Source: G963678255 sp963678255
GTDB lineage: Bacteria > Cloacimonadota > Cloacimonadia > Cloacimonadales > WRIO01
DNA length: 64,000 bases
Assembly: GCA_963678255.2 (NCBI GenBank)
Contig: CAXXTW010000001.1
Coordinates: 62,001-126,000, forward strand
Direction of reading: 5' to 3'
Position numbers and translations under genes: made by a program. Of this stretch, positions 27,001 to 35,654 are shown in pieces. How positions within the stretch are numbered: the stretch's first letter is position 1; the number at the start of each line of letters is the position of its first letter. The notes beneath the pieces are model-generated. The model was given only the letters and a program-made list of their open reading frames with translations. It made no database searches and was not told the origin of the DNA.

Positions 27001-29752
27001 TTATTTTCTCCCTCTTTTGTTTATTCAAAATGAAGGATAAATAATAATATTTAAAATTATGAATTTTATTTATACAATAGTTGTTTAGAGTTAGACAAAA
27101 TATTATAAAATCCTCGTCTGTTATTTTTGTAGTGTGATAAAAACCCTTCAAATATTCTAATAAATTTTCAAAATTAAGTCTCTTTTTTTTCTTAATGAAT
27201 TTTGCATCAAATTTCTTTATCTCATCAATGATTATACTTTCGCTTTGTTCTTTTAACTCTATACTATATAAATTTTTGTAACTATCAGGCAAAAAGATTA
27301 ATTCTCCATTTAAAATTTTATGAATATAATCTTTTATGTCGCAACCACGACTAATTTTATTCGAAATTAATTCCTTTATAAAAATATCTTCATTTTCTTT
27401 TTTTATCTTTATTTTTGTTAGTTTTAATGGAAAATCAGAATTAAAAAAAAATTTTTCTAAGTATGATTCATACTCTTTTAATGAATACTCTTTATAAAAA
27501 TTGGTTTCTTTTGATTTATACCAAATTGGAAAAAGGTATTTACATACATAGCTTTCAGTAATTCCTGTGATAGACATAGCTTTCGAATCGGATTTGTCAG
27601 AAAAAAAACTGTCAATATTTATTACTTCATGAAAAATTGAACTCGTAAATGACTCGGGATCAGATACATCTGCTAAAGATGCATCAGACATTTCATGACC
27701 TGCAATAAAAAGAAATTTTGCTTTTGAATTGTTCAGAAAGTCTTTTAAATTTGAAAGCAATGAAAAAACTGCACTTCTTCTTTTTCTACTATGTTCTATC
27801 GTATTGTGTTGATTTTCGTTCTGAGACTTAAGCAAATCAGCTTCTGCCATTTCGGTTAATACAGAGTTTGAATTTATTTCAATTTTATCCATTTCATCAA
27901 AAACTACAATTACTTGTGGATTGTTATAGATTAATTGATATTGATTATTCTTGTTTAAAATTTTTATTAAATCTTTTTCGATCTCTCTAACATTGGCAAT
28001 AGGGTAATTTTTTTGTTTTCTATTAATATATTTAAAAAACCAATTATATGGCATGTTAACACTTCTCTCCATATTGCTTTCAACAATTATATTAGCATCA
28101 ATTCTTTCTACTAGAGAACAAATGTCATTATAGACTTCTTTTAGTTTTCTGTTTTTATAATTATTTGGATAAAGTCTATTAGTTATTGCCATTATTATAC
28201 TTAAAATGAGATTGTAAAATAAGAAATTTATTAAAAAATAAAGAAAATCATAGAGACTTACAGGTAATACATCCTTAAATATTATAATTGTTCTGATAAA
28301 CTTATAAATATATATACTTTCTCTTTTTATCTCACTGACCACACTACCAATTACTATGGATAGATTTGGGTTATCTGAAGTACCATGATTGTTTTTTAGA
28401 TAACTCCCGTATGTCTTTGTCAAAAAAATTCTAGTTGTAATTTTTACTTCTGTTAATGAAGAGCTTAATAAAAATGTGTAAATCAGAGAAAACACTATTA
28501 GATTAAAAAAATATGACGTAAAATACTTTGATGTAAAATGATCAAGGTAATCCCTATATTTTCTTCTTATATCCCTTGCTAATAGTTGCATGACTTCTAA
28601 TTCGGTTAATTTATCAAAACCCAAACTTAATTTTATTACTATGTATCTTCTTTTCTGGTTAATGAGTTTTTCATATACTAATTTAAGAATTTTAAAAAAT
28701 GCTGAGCCAATAATAAAGGGTGCATCTTTAAATATGTATGACTTTTTATTTTCATTTTTAAAATATATGCTTATTCTCAAATAAAGTATGTAGGATAAAT
28801 ACAACACAAATATTAGACATGAGAATATGGTAGTACAAATTATCATATTATCTATCCAATTACTAAAAATTGTGTAACTGCTATCTGATAAGGAACTAGA
28901 GATTATTGTGAAACCACTATCTGATAAAAAACCGAAAGTTTTGGTAATGTTTAGTATCATATAATTTAAAAAATTTCTAATAAATGTAAATACACAATTA
29001 TCTGATATACTAAAATAGAAAATAAATAAAATATAACTAACTAGCATCTGAGATTTAAAAATGTTAAGTACTGCTTTTGTAAGATGATCCCCAATTGGTA
29101 TGTTTTTATATTTATTAATGTTTTTGACAAATTTTATTAGGTGTGAAACCCTGTTTTTAAATACTCTTGGTTTTCTTTTTAGATAAAGATTTCTTTTTAC
29201 GGTAATTATTGGCATAATTAGAGAGACTATTAATGATATCCAAAATACTTTTAGACAAGATTTTTCTAAATTTAATCTGTTTATTAGAGTATAATCTATA
29301 TAGTTTAATATTGGATATTTATAGCTAGAATATATTATATAAATCATCAATATGTTAATTGCTAATGTATTTATAAAATACTTTGTAAAGTTAATAATAT
29401 TTCTTGTAAAATCAGTTTTTGTCAAAGTAATTTTGTTTAAAACATGGTTCACAAAGCTGGTTTTACCCATACCTCTATAACCTGTAACAAGATAAACACC
29501 TGAATTTGAATTATTTCTGTTAATAATTGTTTCTAATTTATTAAGTAATCTTTCTCTACCAATAAATCTATCATTGTCTGGTTCATCTAAAGGGGCATGG
29601 TAAAAACTATAATTATATAGTTCCAGATATATGTCTTTTATTTTTGAGGTATTATCTTCAAAAAACTGTCTCTTTTTACTCTCTTTTCCTTTTCTATCTT
29701 TTTTTGACATAATATTTTTAAAATACTGCTTTATTCTTTCTGTTTTTAACAT
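24041..29752 (-). CDS. Giant KAP-like membrane-interrupted P-loop NTPase with helical-repeat C-terminus
   Basis: This 1903-aa protein is of unknown function. Residues 60-100 have the opening RFIGRERLLNKLE and Walker A GYRGMGKTS (about 91-99). Roughly 125-560 carry six or more hydrophobic segments, and Walker B (VIVVFDEMDKIE) appears only at about 615-627. A P-loop domain split by membrane helices between Walker A and B is the hallmark of KAP NTPases. The following GHEMSDASLADV stretch looks like sensor-1. From about 1130 to 1400 there are TPR-like helices (YHTIIGDLHYNDEEYIDALIHYNEA, given as position only). Two Cys clusters occur near 1360 (CNVSCRCSQTNIFLC) and 1700 (CENECKCERECR). Base composition is much more AT-rich than flanking operons, suggesting transfer. 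KAP proteins are frequent in antiphage loci, so defence is possible but unproven. AAGAGG precedes ATG 29752. Confidence 0.8.
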   Translation of the reverse strand: MLKTERIKQYFKNIMSKKDRKGKESKKRQFFEDNTSKIKDIYLELYNYSFYHAPLDEPDNDRFIGRERLLNKLETIINRNNSNSGVYLVTGYRGMGKTSFVNHVLNKITLTKTDFTRNIINFTKYFINTLAINILMIYIIYSSYKYPILNYIDYTLINRLNLEKSCLKVFWISLIVSLIMPIITVKRNLYLKRKPRVFKNRVSHLIKFVKNINKYKNIPIGDHLTKAVLNIFKSQMLVSYILFIFYFSISDNCVFTFIRNFLNYMILNITKTFGFLSDSGFTIISSSLSDSSYTIFSNWIDNMIICTTIFSCLIFVLYLSYILYLRISIYFKNENKKSYIFKDAPFIIGSAFFKILKLVYEKLINQKRRYIVIKLSLGFDKLTELEVMQLLARDIRRKYRDYLDHFTSKYFTSYFFNLIVFSLIYTFLLSSSLTEVKITTRIFLTKTYGSYLKNNHGTSDNPNLSIVIGSVVSEIKRESIYIYKFIRTIIIFKDVLPVSLYDFLYFLINFLFYNLILSIIMAITNRLYPNNYKNRKLKEVYNDICSLVERIDANIIVESNMERSVNMPYNWFFKYINRKQKNYPIANVREIEKDLIKILNKNNQYQLIYNNPQVIVVFDEMDKIEINSNSVLTEMAEADLLKSQNENQHNTIEHSRKRRSAVFSLLSNLKDFLNNSKAKFLFIAGHEMSDASLADVSDPESFTSSIFHEVINIDSFFSDKSDSKAMSITGITESYVCKYLFPIWYKSKETNFYKEYSLKEYESYLEKFFFNSDFPLKLTKIKIKKENEDIFIKELISNKISRGCDIKDYIHKILNGELIFLPDSYKNLYSIELKEQSESIIIDEIKKFDAKFIKKKKRLNFENLLEYLKGFYHTTKITDEDFIIFCLTLNNYCINKIHNFKYYYLSFILNKQKREKIIVNLQHFIVFLAYRSNGAPKKITNLFEKKIRFIRSRSELESAIVTGYCVNSLYLHFNYYTQYNLELINYLYNPVQLLVNATIKDYGDKLLVATSFIVDHIFKFHHTGFSDQDLEIMPEILTFNKTPNLREVIQRIIGHLSKTHLKKINNGLQDYVFTRRIVEEISFLSKVMESESAAFNFTLDESLSMKQYYNVKLITLEKKIHDYQNSHNLLKSIAYYHTIIGDLHYNDEEYIDALIHYNEAIQSLSITMKEDSNNLENYIKYLRIKIKYGLTHEKMGECDTALSIYENLTMNSIDKFLQYGESKLKKTEIEKILTEKLIANDELLHSQFAIFENFKLILQPLLAKLYVIEKNSPNGIVITDLIRVKMEFETFLQLARYEENINLITEFLRKLGNLFYYKNKKLILNEKDFNKIFDFIHQDIKLNICLDENCNVSCRCSQTNIFLCLKHINKDKIFIWDCNTVYSSCLNTYINLITNVASSFKNKTISENRQISLELALNISLLADSLLSCNNQERSSNHMIPIEFMNILSESIFIKETENSEANFFQNIINLFYHHEKSLNILSFKYKKKYDYVIYSMILNLISANIYYSINAYREQYESLRKILYYFSRTQIFKNNIDQTFINIVKKYILQPAIHALYRAYANIHRIEIQLTKSSFVDNPLIKNDSFDISRISLNADIKELIIIFEQIKLSLFNKNFHLYSPAFSKINSIATMTLSYNRIFELDMKSSINYKILKKLLKLQFNDEFDDSNNQLIKESINNIVSFILKKECENECKCERECRLNQDTIDYLSEIYFVYDKKEIIKIDLFDIIKFLILDSITNLFLVEKTINILGVSYKNSYCLFADIYYNMGKWCLMLNYLVEIIKNVEDENSILSKSNKEIELIIEKQIGVNGWNYLSPIYHKEKSLSFYKSAKEVHSEGSAYKDLISNMFFINDDFNSEMYHFSAALERYLLQSSSVEERIKKLSDSVNLSHISRYESYKLY

Positions 29753-30608
29753 AACATCCTCTTAATATTCTATTTAAATATTTGGTTAGGACAAAAAGGA
29801 CAATTTTCAGATTGTTAACTTCATTATTTTGCTTGTTAACAATATGTGTTCTAATAGATTAATTATTAAAAAGCATATGACAAAAAATACAATATTACTT
29901 AAAAATAAATTAACATGGCTAATAAAACATATTAATCCTCTGCAGTAATTAATATATTTTAATTAATTAAAATAATTAGATACCAATAATTTGTCAATAA
30001 AATAAATATTCTTATTTTAAAAAGTGGGAAAACCCGTTTATAATAAGAAAATTGAATAGTTCTCTTAGTTTACTTGTGTTTTTTATAATTACTTTTATTT
30101 GTTATTATTCTATAATATGACATATTATTATCAATTCCCAGTACGTTTTTAATTCAGTTGATAACTATTACTCATGAAAAAACTACGAATTGTTAAAAGA
30201 TATCAAAGTCAGAATGCTGTCTATTCTGAGTGAATTCTGTACAGTTTTAAACTGGAATTATGTTCAGTTTTCAATTAACAAATACAAATGTAATTATTAA
30301 AGAACAGCATACATTCCTTATTACTCCTAAATGAGTAATCCTTCCCAATACTGTCCTACTTACTTGCTATTCATTCCTTACTCCATCCTTATTCATTCCT
30401 TACTCCTTCCTTACTCCATCCTTGGAGATACTTGATTTTTACTTGATAGCTGAGATTATTTAGAAAACCATTTAACTATCATGGTTTTTATCTAAATATA
30501 ATATCCGATAAATCACACTTGACTTGATATGAAATCGTTTTAAATTGTAAAAAAAGAAAATAGAAAACCAAAAACTCTTCAGGTTTTTGAGTTAAAAAAG
30601 GATAATGT
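29753..30608. other. Long AT-rich non-coding region with a tandem repeat
   Basis: I find no credible gene in these 856 bases. The region is very AT-rich near the giant NTPase gene, whose promoter must lie here on the minus strand. It contains a small tandem repeat (30368-30422) and no clear terminator. Confidence 0.5.
30368..30422 (+). repeat. 22-bp direct tandem repeat, two copies plus a partial third
   Basis: Copies at 30368-30389 and 30390-30411 differ at one base (core TATTCATTCCTTACTCC). A partial copy, TTACTCCATCCT, follows. The first upstream stretch (30311-30340) also carries ATTCCTTATTACTCC-like words, so the tract may have grown by slippage. Confidence 0.8.
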
Positions 30609-31151
30609 ATGCAGAATGATAAATCAAATATTACGTTCTATTATAGTAAACCTAAGATCGTTTTCTTTTTTTTAGTTTTAAGCTTCATGCTCACGTACTT
30701 TATTAGTATATTTTATAATAAACAAATCCATTTTCAAAGCATTAAACATATGCTGTTTATTGTCTTATTTTGTGGGGGATTAATTACATATTTCATTATC
30801 ACCATTATCAAATTATTAGCTATGCTGTTTGACTCACGTCCCGCTGTCATCCTTGATAATGAAGGGGTTCTATATCAACCAAATCCTTTTATCTCCTTTA
30901 TGATCCCTTGGAGCTATATGTATGAGATCAAAACCAGACAGATTAAGTTACATAAATATCCTTTAATCCATTTTGATTATAATCCTCTGTTCTTTTCTGA
31001 TATCAGCATTTTAAAAAAGATTTTCTTCTATCCAAAATTATTATTCAAAACAGAGAAAATTATGATCAATACCTCTTTACTAAATGTCTCGTATCACAAT
31101 CTCTATAATATTTTAACTGATGAATTGGAGAAATCAAAAGCAAATGATTAA
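30609..31151 (+). CDS. Small inner-membrane protein, STM3941-like
   Basis: This 180-aa protein has two membrane helices (about 17-38 and 48-72), then a cytoplasmic beta-rich domain beginning SRPAVILDNEGVLYQPNPF and containing IPWSYMYEIKTRQI. This 'two helices, then a PH-like domain with W-x-x-I' plan is that of the poorly characterised STM3941 family. Function unknown. AAGGAT precedes the ATG. It stands alone upstream of the EamA transporter gene, 90 bases apart. Confidence 0.75.
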   Translation: MQNDKSNITFYYSKPKIVFFFLVLSFMLTYFISIFYNKQIHFQSIKHMLFIVLFCGGLITYFIITIIKLLAMLFDSRPAVILDNEGVLYQPNPFISFMIPWSYMYEIKTRQIKLHKYPLIHFDYNPLFFSDISILKKIFFYPKLLFKTEKIMINTSLLNVSYHNLYNILTDELEKSKAND

Positions 31152-31241
31152 CCGCTTCAATAACATCAAGCAGAGAAGCATAAACAGTTTGGCTATTAAA
31201 ATCTCGATTCTGAATAATAAATATTTTTTAAGGAATTTCTA

Positions 31242-32150
31242 ATGAATATAGGTATTATTTATGCCATTATTGCACTTTTTTCCTGGGGCATTCACGGCCC
31301 TGCCGGACGTTATCTCGCTTTACAAGGTGTGGATATGTACTTTGTATTTGCCGTTCGTTTTTGGATTGGTACTCTGGTTTTCTTTTGTTATCTCCTCATC
31401 AAAAAATCAGTAAAACTTGATTTAAAAGATCATTGGAAAGATGTATTGATCATTTCCTCTGTCGGTATTATCGGAAATTCACTCTTATATCATGTGACTC
31501 TGATCTATTTACCCGGAACTCTGGTAATGATATTAGAAAACCTCGCTCCTGTTTTTGTTCTTTTAGCTTCTTATTTCCTATTAAAAGTGAAAGCAACTAA
31601 GATTGAAATTATCTCTCTGGTTCTGTCATTCATGGGAATCCTTCTCATTGTCTTTGGTAAATCAAGTTTCCCTGAGCTTGGTGATGGCTTTTATAAAGGA
31701 ATTGTTTTAGGTGTGTTAACTGGTTTAACCTTCGGTGCCTATATCTATTATTCGGCAGAATTAGTTAAACCATACAAACTGCAACCTATCAAAATTATTC
31801 AGTTTTTATTTAAAATCTTCCTTATTTCTTCTATTGTTTGCACGCCCTTTATCATTAAATCGGGACATAAACCTGATTCTACTACTGAATGGTTTTGGTT
31901 GCTCGAAATGGGTGTATTCCAATCAGGACTTTCCTACTTATTCTGGAATTATGCTCTCGCTCACTTAAGAACAAATACTGCCTCGATTCTATTTCTCCTA
32001 ACTATTTTATTTACTACACTAAATGAGGTTGTTTTCCTTCATCTCCGATTAAATAGTTACTTGATTTTTGGCGGATTACTCATTGTAATTGCTGGAACCA
32101 TCATTTCTACTTCTAAAAAAAGTGTCGCATCAGAAACTCCCGGTTCTTAA
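31242..32150 (+). CDS. EamA/DMT-superfamily transporter
   Basis: This 302-aa protein has ten predicted membrane helices in two EamA repeats (about 1-138 and 150-292). Typical signs are FSWGIHGPAGRYLA at the start, LPGTLVMILENLAPVFVLLASY-like text at the end of the first half (given as position about 88-110) and the second-half motif QSGLSYLFWNYAL. DMT transporters export amino acids, metabolites or drugs; the substrate cannot be told. Short cytoplasmic tail. TTAAGGAATTTCT precedes the ATG. Confidence 0.9.
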   Translation: MNIGIIYAIIALFSWGIHGPAGRYLALQGVDMYFVFAVRFWIGTLVFFCYLLIKKSVKLDLKDHWKDVLIISSVGIIGNSLLYHVTLIYLPGTLVMILENLAPVFVLLASYFLLKVKATKIEIISLVLSFMGILLIVFGKSSFPELGDGFYKGIVLGVLTGLTFGAYIYYSAELVKPYKLQPIKIIQFLFKIFLISSIVCTPFIIKSGHKPDSTTEWFWLLEMGVFQSGLSYLFWNYALAHLRTNTASILFLLTILFTTLNEVVFLHLRLNSYLIFGGLLIVIAGTIISTSKKSVASETPGS

Positions 32151-32197
32151 AGAACTATTCTTCCTAAATAACTTTCGATTCGCTCCTTGCAATTTAA

Positions 32198-32231
32198 TTA
32201 AAAAAGGTGCCCGATGAGAACCAGACACCTT
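32198..32231 (-). terminator. Rho-independent terminator of the 534-aa protein gene
   Basis: On the minus strand the stem AAGGTGTCTG / CGGGCACCTT (with two G-T wobbles) and an 8-nt loop are followed by six T. It lies about 20 bases after the stop codon of the gene at 32253. Confidence 0.85.
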
Positions 32232-32252
32232 CATATATTACCGTTAAAACTA

Positions 32253-33857
32253 CTACATCTTCAATTCATAGGTTATTTTACATCGGGGAATTTGCAGTTC
32301 ATCAAAACCAATAAAAGTGATTTGTTTGTTTTTATATAAATAGTTATTTAATTCAATTTGAGGAAACTGATTTTTATAGATTGGTACAAAGTTTACTTTA
32401 GTCTCAGCTATACTTGAAGCAAGATCTTCCTTCGAAGTCCAATTCCCCATACTTTGAGTAGTGGTATCTATCCAGATTTTCATATTAGGAATAAGTTCCA
32501 TAACATCTAAACAAGAAGTGTCATTGGGATAAAATACCCCAAGTACATCTTTAGTAAAGTCTCCACTAATTGGATACTTAGTATAAATACGAATAGAATT
32601 GACATGTAAAAAATTATCTCTGGATTTAAATTCTGTTTCATCCATTTCTTTTAGAGAAATTGTCCCCATATCAAGACAGTTTTTTTCTGGTAAACCATAT
32701 AAAGCGATCTGTTTTTCTGCTGAAAATGCCCCGCAATCCTTATAGGTACTAAGTACACCACTTGAACCATCCAATGTAGCATGTTCTGATCCAGGATAAT
32801 AACTAAATGCACCTTCTTTACTAATATAGAATTTATCATACTTAATCTTTAAGTAATTTAAGATAAGCTCATTTGTCTTTTGTTTCATTTTTTCAGATAA
32901 TCCGCTCCATAAATATCTCTGGAGTGTTCTGATCGATTTAGATGTTTTCAGATTCCATTCATGCCATTCATCCAAATCATCATCATTGGGAATTGTGTCA
33001 ATTTCATCGAGAGTTGATTGAGCAAGTTCATCTCTATATCGAAGTGGAAATTCTTTATAATAGTTATTGCCATTTTCATCAATAAAAGCTTTCATAATAG
33101 AAGCAGTATTCATTGTGTCTTTTTTTAGTAATTTACCTTTTTTTGATTTAGGTCCCCATAACCCTGTTTCAGGATCCTGATGATCATAAAACCATTGTAA
33201 TAATGCATGATTCCATTCGGGTGAAACGGTATAGAGCTTATAATTTGTAACAACACTATCTTCATGAAACAAACTAAGCAAGCATCGTGAAAAATGAAAA
33301 GAGGTCTGAGGAAATTTAAGTCCTATCCAACCAACCGTAGAGACATCATCCAGATATTTGTATAACGTTTCAGGCGTATTTATTTGATCAAGATAACTGA
33401 GCGGATATTTAAGCTTAATGGGTTTTCCAGTTTCCTGTGCTAATAAATCAAGATGGTTTAGCACATTACCCGTTGGACCAGTATAGGTACAAAAAGGATA
33501 AGAGTCATCCATAAAAGCTCCTGTTTTTGGGTTTTGAAGATTGAGATAAAATTCCATTTCTTCTTCTTTGCTTTTAAAATCTGGAAGTTTTATCAATCCT
33601 TCTCTTGTTTTCAATTGCTTATTTAATCTTGTTAATTGAGAATATGCTTTAAAGTATTTTCCTCTATCAAGATTATAAACTATCCCCAGCATCTTAAACT
33701 CAAACTCAGCCATATAATAACCTTCTTCTTGAAGTTGCTTATTCATTTTAAACATTTTGGGAATGGAAGGAAAGAATAATGCTCTTAAATCAGAAACTAT
33801 TAAAAAAAACACCAATACTAAGGCGATCACTATTAAGTAATTACGATATCTAGCCAT
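32253..33857 (-). CDS. Membrane-anchored exported protein of unknown function
   Basis: This 534-aa protein has an N-terminal signal anchor (about 7-25), so the rest should be outside the inner membrane. Two segments look related to each other and to the repeats of alpha/alpha-toroid (prenyltransferase/squalene-cyclase-like) domains: FYLNLQNPKTGAFMDDSYPF (about 125-145) and WFYDHQDPETGLWGPKSKK (about 222-240). These are 'Q-x-P-x-T-G' turns followed by an aromatic residue. No catalytic motif is obvious. It has its own terminator. Toroid family membership is a guess from the repeat-like turns. Confidence 0.75.
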   Translation of the reverse strand: MARYRNYLIVIALVLVFFLIVSDLRALFFPSIPKMFKMNKQLQEEGYYMAEFEFKMLGIVYNLDRGKYFKAYSQLTRLNKQLKTREGLIKLPDFKSKEEEMEFYLNLQNPKTGAFMDDSYPFCTYTGPTGNVLNHLDLLAQETGKPIKLKYPLSYLDQINTPETLYKYLDDVSTVGWIGLKFPQTSFHFSRCLLSLFHEDSVVTNYKLYTVSPEWNHALLQWFYDHQDPETGLWGPKSKKGKLLKKDTMNTASIMKAFIDENGNNYYKEFPLRYRDELAQSTLDEIDTIPNDDDLDEWHEWNLKTSKSIRTLQRYLWSGLSEKMKQKTNELILNYLKIKYDKFYISKEGAFSYYPGSEHATLDGSSGVLSTYKDCGAFSAEKQIALYGLPEKNCLDMGTISLKEMDETEFKSRDNFLHVNSIRIYTKYPISGDFTKDVLGVFYPNDTSCLDVMELIPNMKIWIDTTTQSMGNWTSKEDLASSIAETKVNFVPIYKNQFPQIELNNYLYKNKQITFIGFDELQIPRCKITYELKM

Positions 33858-34026
33858 GATAATACTCCTTTTATTAATTTAACTCTAGAATCTATTCTAA
33901 CATCATTGTTCACAGTATAAAGGCATAAGTGATGGGAATCCGATTTAATCCTTAAACTTCTACACTACGATTCTGGTATAGACCTTTATTTCAGTACTTC
34001 TTTGCTTTTTTTGGTTAAATTATATC

Positions 34027-35094
34027 TTAAAAAGCTTCTTTAATCTTAATATATTTGCTGACTTCTCCAGAATTGTTAAAGGCAAAATCAAACCGTAAGG
34101 TTATATTCTTTTTTTTGTTTAATACAATCCGGATACCTGGTCCACCTGCAACACAAATATCAGACCCGAATTTATTAATCCTGTCTTCTACTTCACCAAC
34201 ACCAAGGAATGTCGTCCCTCCAATACGCCAAAAGAGAGGAAATCGGTATTCTGCCTGTCCCGCAAGAAAGTATTTACCTGTCTTATCATAAGCTCCTCTC
34301 AAAAGATTTTTGCTTTCAAGAGAAAGAAGATCAAAAAATGCGACGTCACCTTTAGTTGTTTTTGCTGAAAACTGAAAAGCAAAGACGCTCTGATCAAAGA
34401 CAGGAAAATATTGGCGATAATCAAACTTTAGACTAGCAAATTCTTTAGAACTCAATAATGCTGGTGCATAATAAATACCAGACAAAGTTGCAATAACACC
34501 TTTTCGCCTATAGATCTGTCCAAGAGGTATATTCTTATATAGGATTTGACCACCTAAGCCAGAATTATGACTAAAACCTTTTCCATTAATATTTTCTGGG
34601 AGAACTTCTGAATCATTGTTTTTAAAATGAACCTTACTATATACAAAATTATATCTTGGACCAATAAATAGCTTTTCATGAATCTTAAATAATACGTTAA
34701 TATCGAAAGGAAGAAATTCAGCATCATATTCGAAATCATTATAATCATCAGGAGTATTTTTATAACCAAAACCTCCTTCAATACTGATTTTGTTATCATT
34801 AAAATATTTGAAGTAATCAACCATAAAATCACTCTGCTTTGCCCAGTTATAAGTCGTTTGAATATCAATTTCATCGAGATCCTGATTTTTATTCTTTGGT
34901 TCAAAATATAGTACGCCACCCATACCCAACGTTAATTTAACCTCATCATCATAACCGATTATCGGATGTGCCCCAATACCCCAACTTTTTTCCTTTTTAA
35001 CATTAATAGAATCAGAAAGAGTACTTTGGCTTTCCTCAGAAAACAAATGAATACAAAACAAACTGAACAACATTATAAAATATATTCTTTTCAT
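34027..35094 (-). CDS. Outer-membrane beta-barrel, BamA/surface-antigen-like
   Basis: This 355-aa protein has a signal peptide (MKRIYFIMLFSLFCIHLFS, residues 1-19) and a sequence of alternating hydrophobic/polar strands ending in aromatic residues, as in outer-membrane barrels. The text LLRGAYDKTGKYFLAGQAEY resembles the L-R-G-Y...G motif of the Omp85 (bacterial surface antigen) barrel, and PGIRIVLNKKKNITLRFDFAF is like the last strands of such proteins, although about 9 residues follow. No POTRA domain is present. Its ATG overlaps the stop of the PadR-like gene upstream by one base (TAATG), so the two are co-translated. Confidence 0.8.
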   Translation of the reverse strand: MKRIYFIMLFSLFCIHLFSEESQSTLSDSINVKKEKSWGIGAHPIIGYDDEVKLTLGMGGVLYFEPKNKNQDLDEIDIQTTYNWAKQSDFMVDYFKYFNDNKISIEGGFGYKNTPDDYNDFEYDAEFLPFDINVLFKIHEKLFIGPRYNFVYSKVHFKNNDSEVLPENINGKGFSHNSGLGGQILYKNIPLGQIYRRKGVIATLSGIYYAPALLSSKEFASLKFDYRQYFPVFDQSVFAFQFSAKTTKGDVAFFDLLSLESKNLLRGAYDKTGKYFLAGQAEYRFPLFWRIGGTTFLGVGEVEDRINKFGSDICVAGGPGIRIVLNKKKNITLRFDFAFNNSGEVSKYIKIKEAF

Positions 35095-35654
35095 TATTTC
35101 TTCTTCAATACTTTCTTTAAATCATTTAAAGATTCTTCTGCCCATTCTATATGAGATTTTACATCATGAAACCCTCGGTTAAGTGTGATTTTCCAATAAA
35201 TCAAATCTTCTTCTTTGCCTGTTTTTTGAAGATAATACTTCAATTTCTCTTCAACGGATTGCAATTCTTTTAAATCCTTTTTATACTTTTTTAACCGAGT
35301 TTGGATTTGCTGATACATCTCTTCAGCTCCGAGTTTTGATAAAAGCATCACTCTTAATAAAAAAGCATTTCGATTATCTTCGTCTATCCTTTCCGGCACA
35401 TCAGAAAGCCATTCTTTTAAATGAGAAACCCCTTGTTCTGTTACAAAATAAATTCTCTTGTTGGGTCCCTTATCACCGATCTCTTCCTGAGAACTCACAA
35501 AACCCTTCTCTTCAAGTATCTTTAATTCACGATAAATCTGACTCATTTGAGCAGACCAAAAGAAATTAATTGAATCATTAAAAAACTTCTTTAAATCATA
35601 TCCTGTCATAGGCATATAACTCAGTAACCCAATAATAGCATGCGGTAAAGACAT
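35094..35654 (-). CDS. PadR-family transcriptional regulator
   Basis: This 186-aa regulator has a winged-helix N-domain (SLPHAIIGLLSYMPMTGYDL through about residue 90, with the recognition segment SQIYRELKILEEKGFV) and a C-terminal helical Vir-type dimerisation domain (about 95-180). PadR proteins are usually repressors that respond to small molecules and control a neighbouring efflux or membrane gene. Here the coupled neighbour is an outer-membrane barrel. AGAGGAGTTATAT lies before the ATG. Confidence 0.9.
   Translation of the reverse strand: MSLPHAIIGLLSYMPMTGYDLKKFFNDSINFFWSAQMSQIYRELKILEEKGFVSSQEEIGDKGPNKRIYFVTEQGVSHLKEWLSDVPERIDEDNRNAFLLRVMLLSKLGAEEMYQQIQTRLKKYKKDLKELQSVEEKLKYYLQKTGKEEDLIYWKITLNRGFHDVKSHIEWAEESLNDLKKVLKKK

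Noticed and set aside
30300..30430. CRISPR array
   Set aside because: The repeat is a contiguous tandem repeat of 22 bp without unique spacers, and no cas genes are present anywhere in the window.
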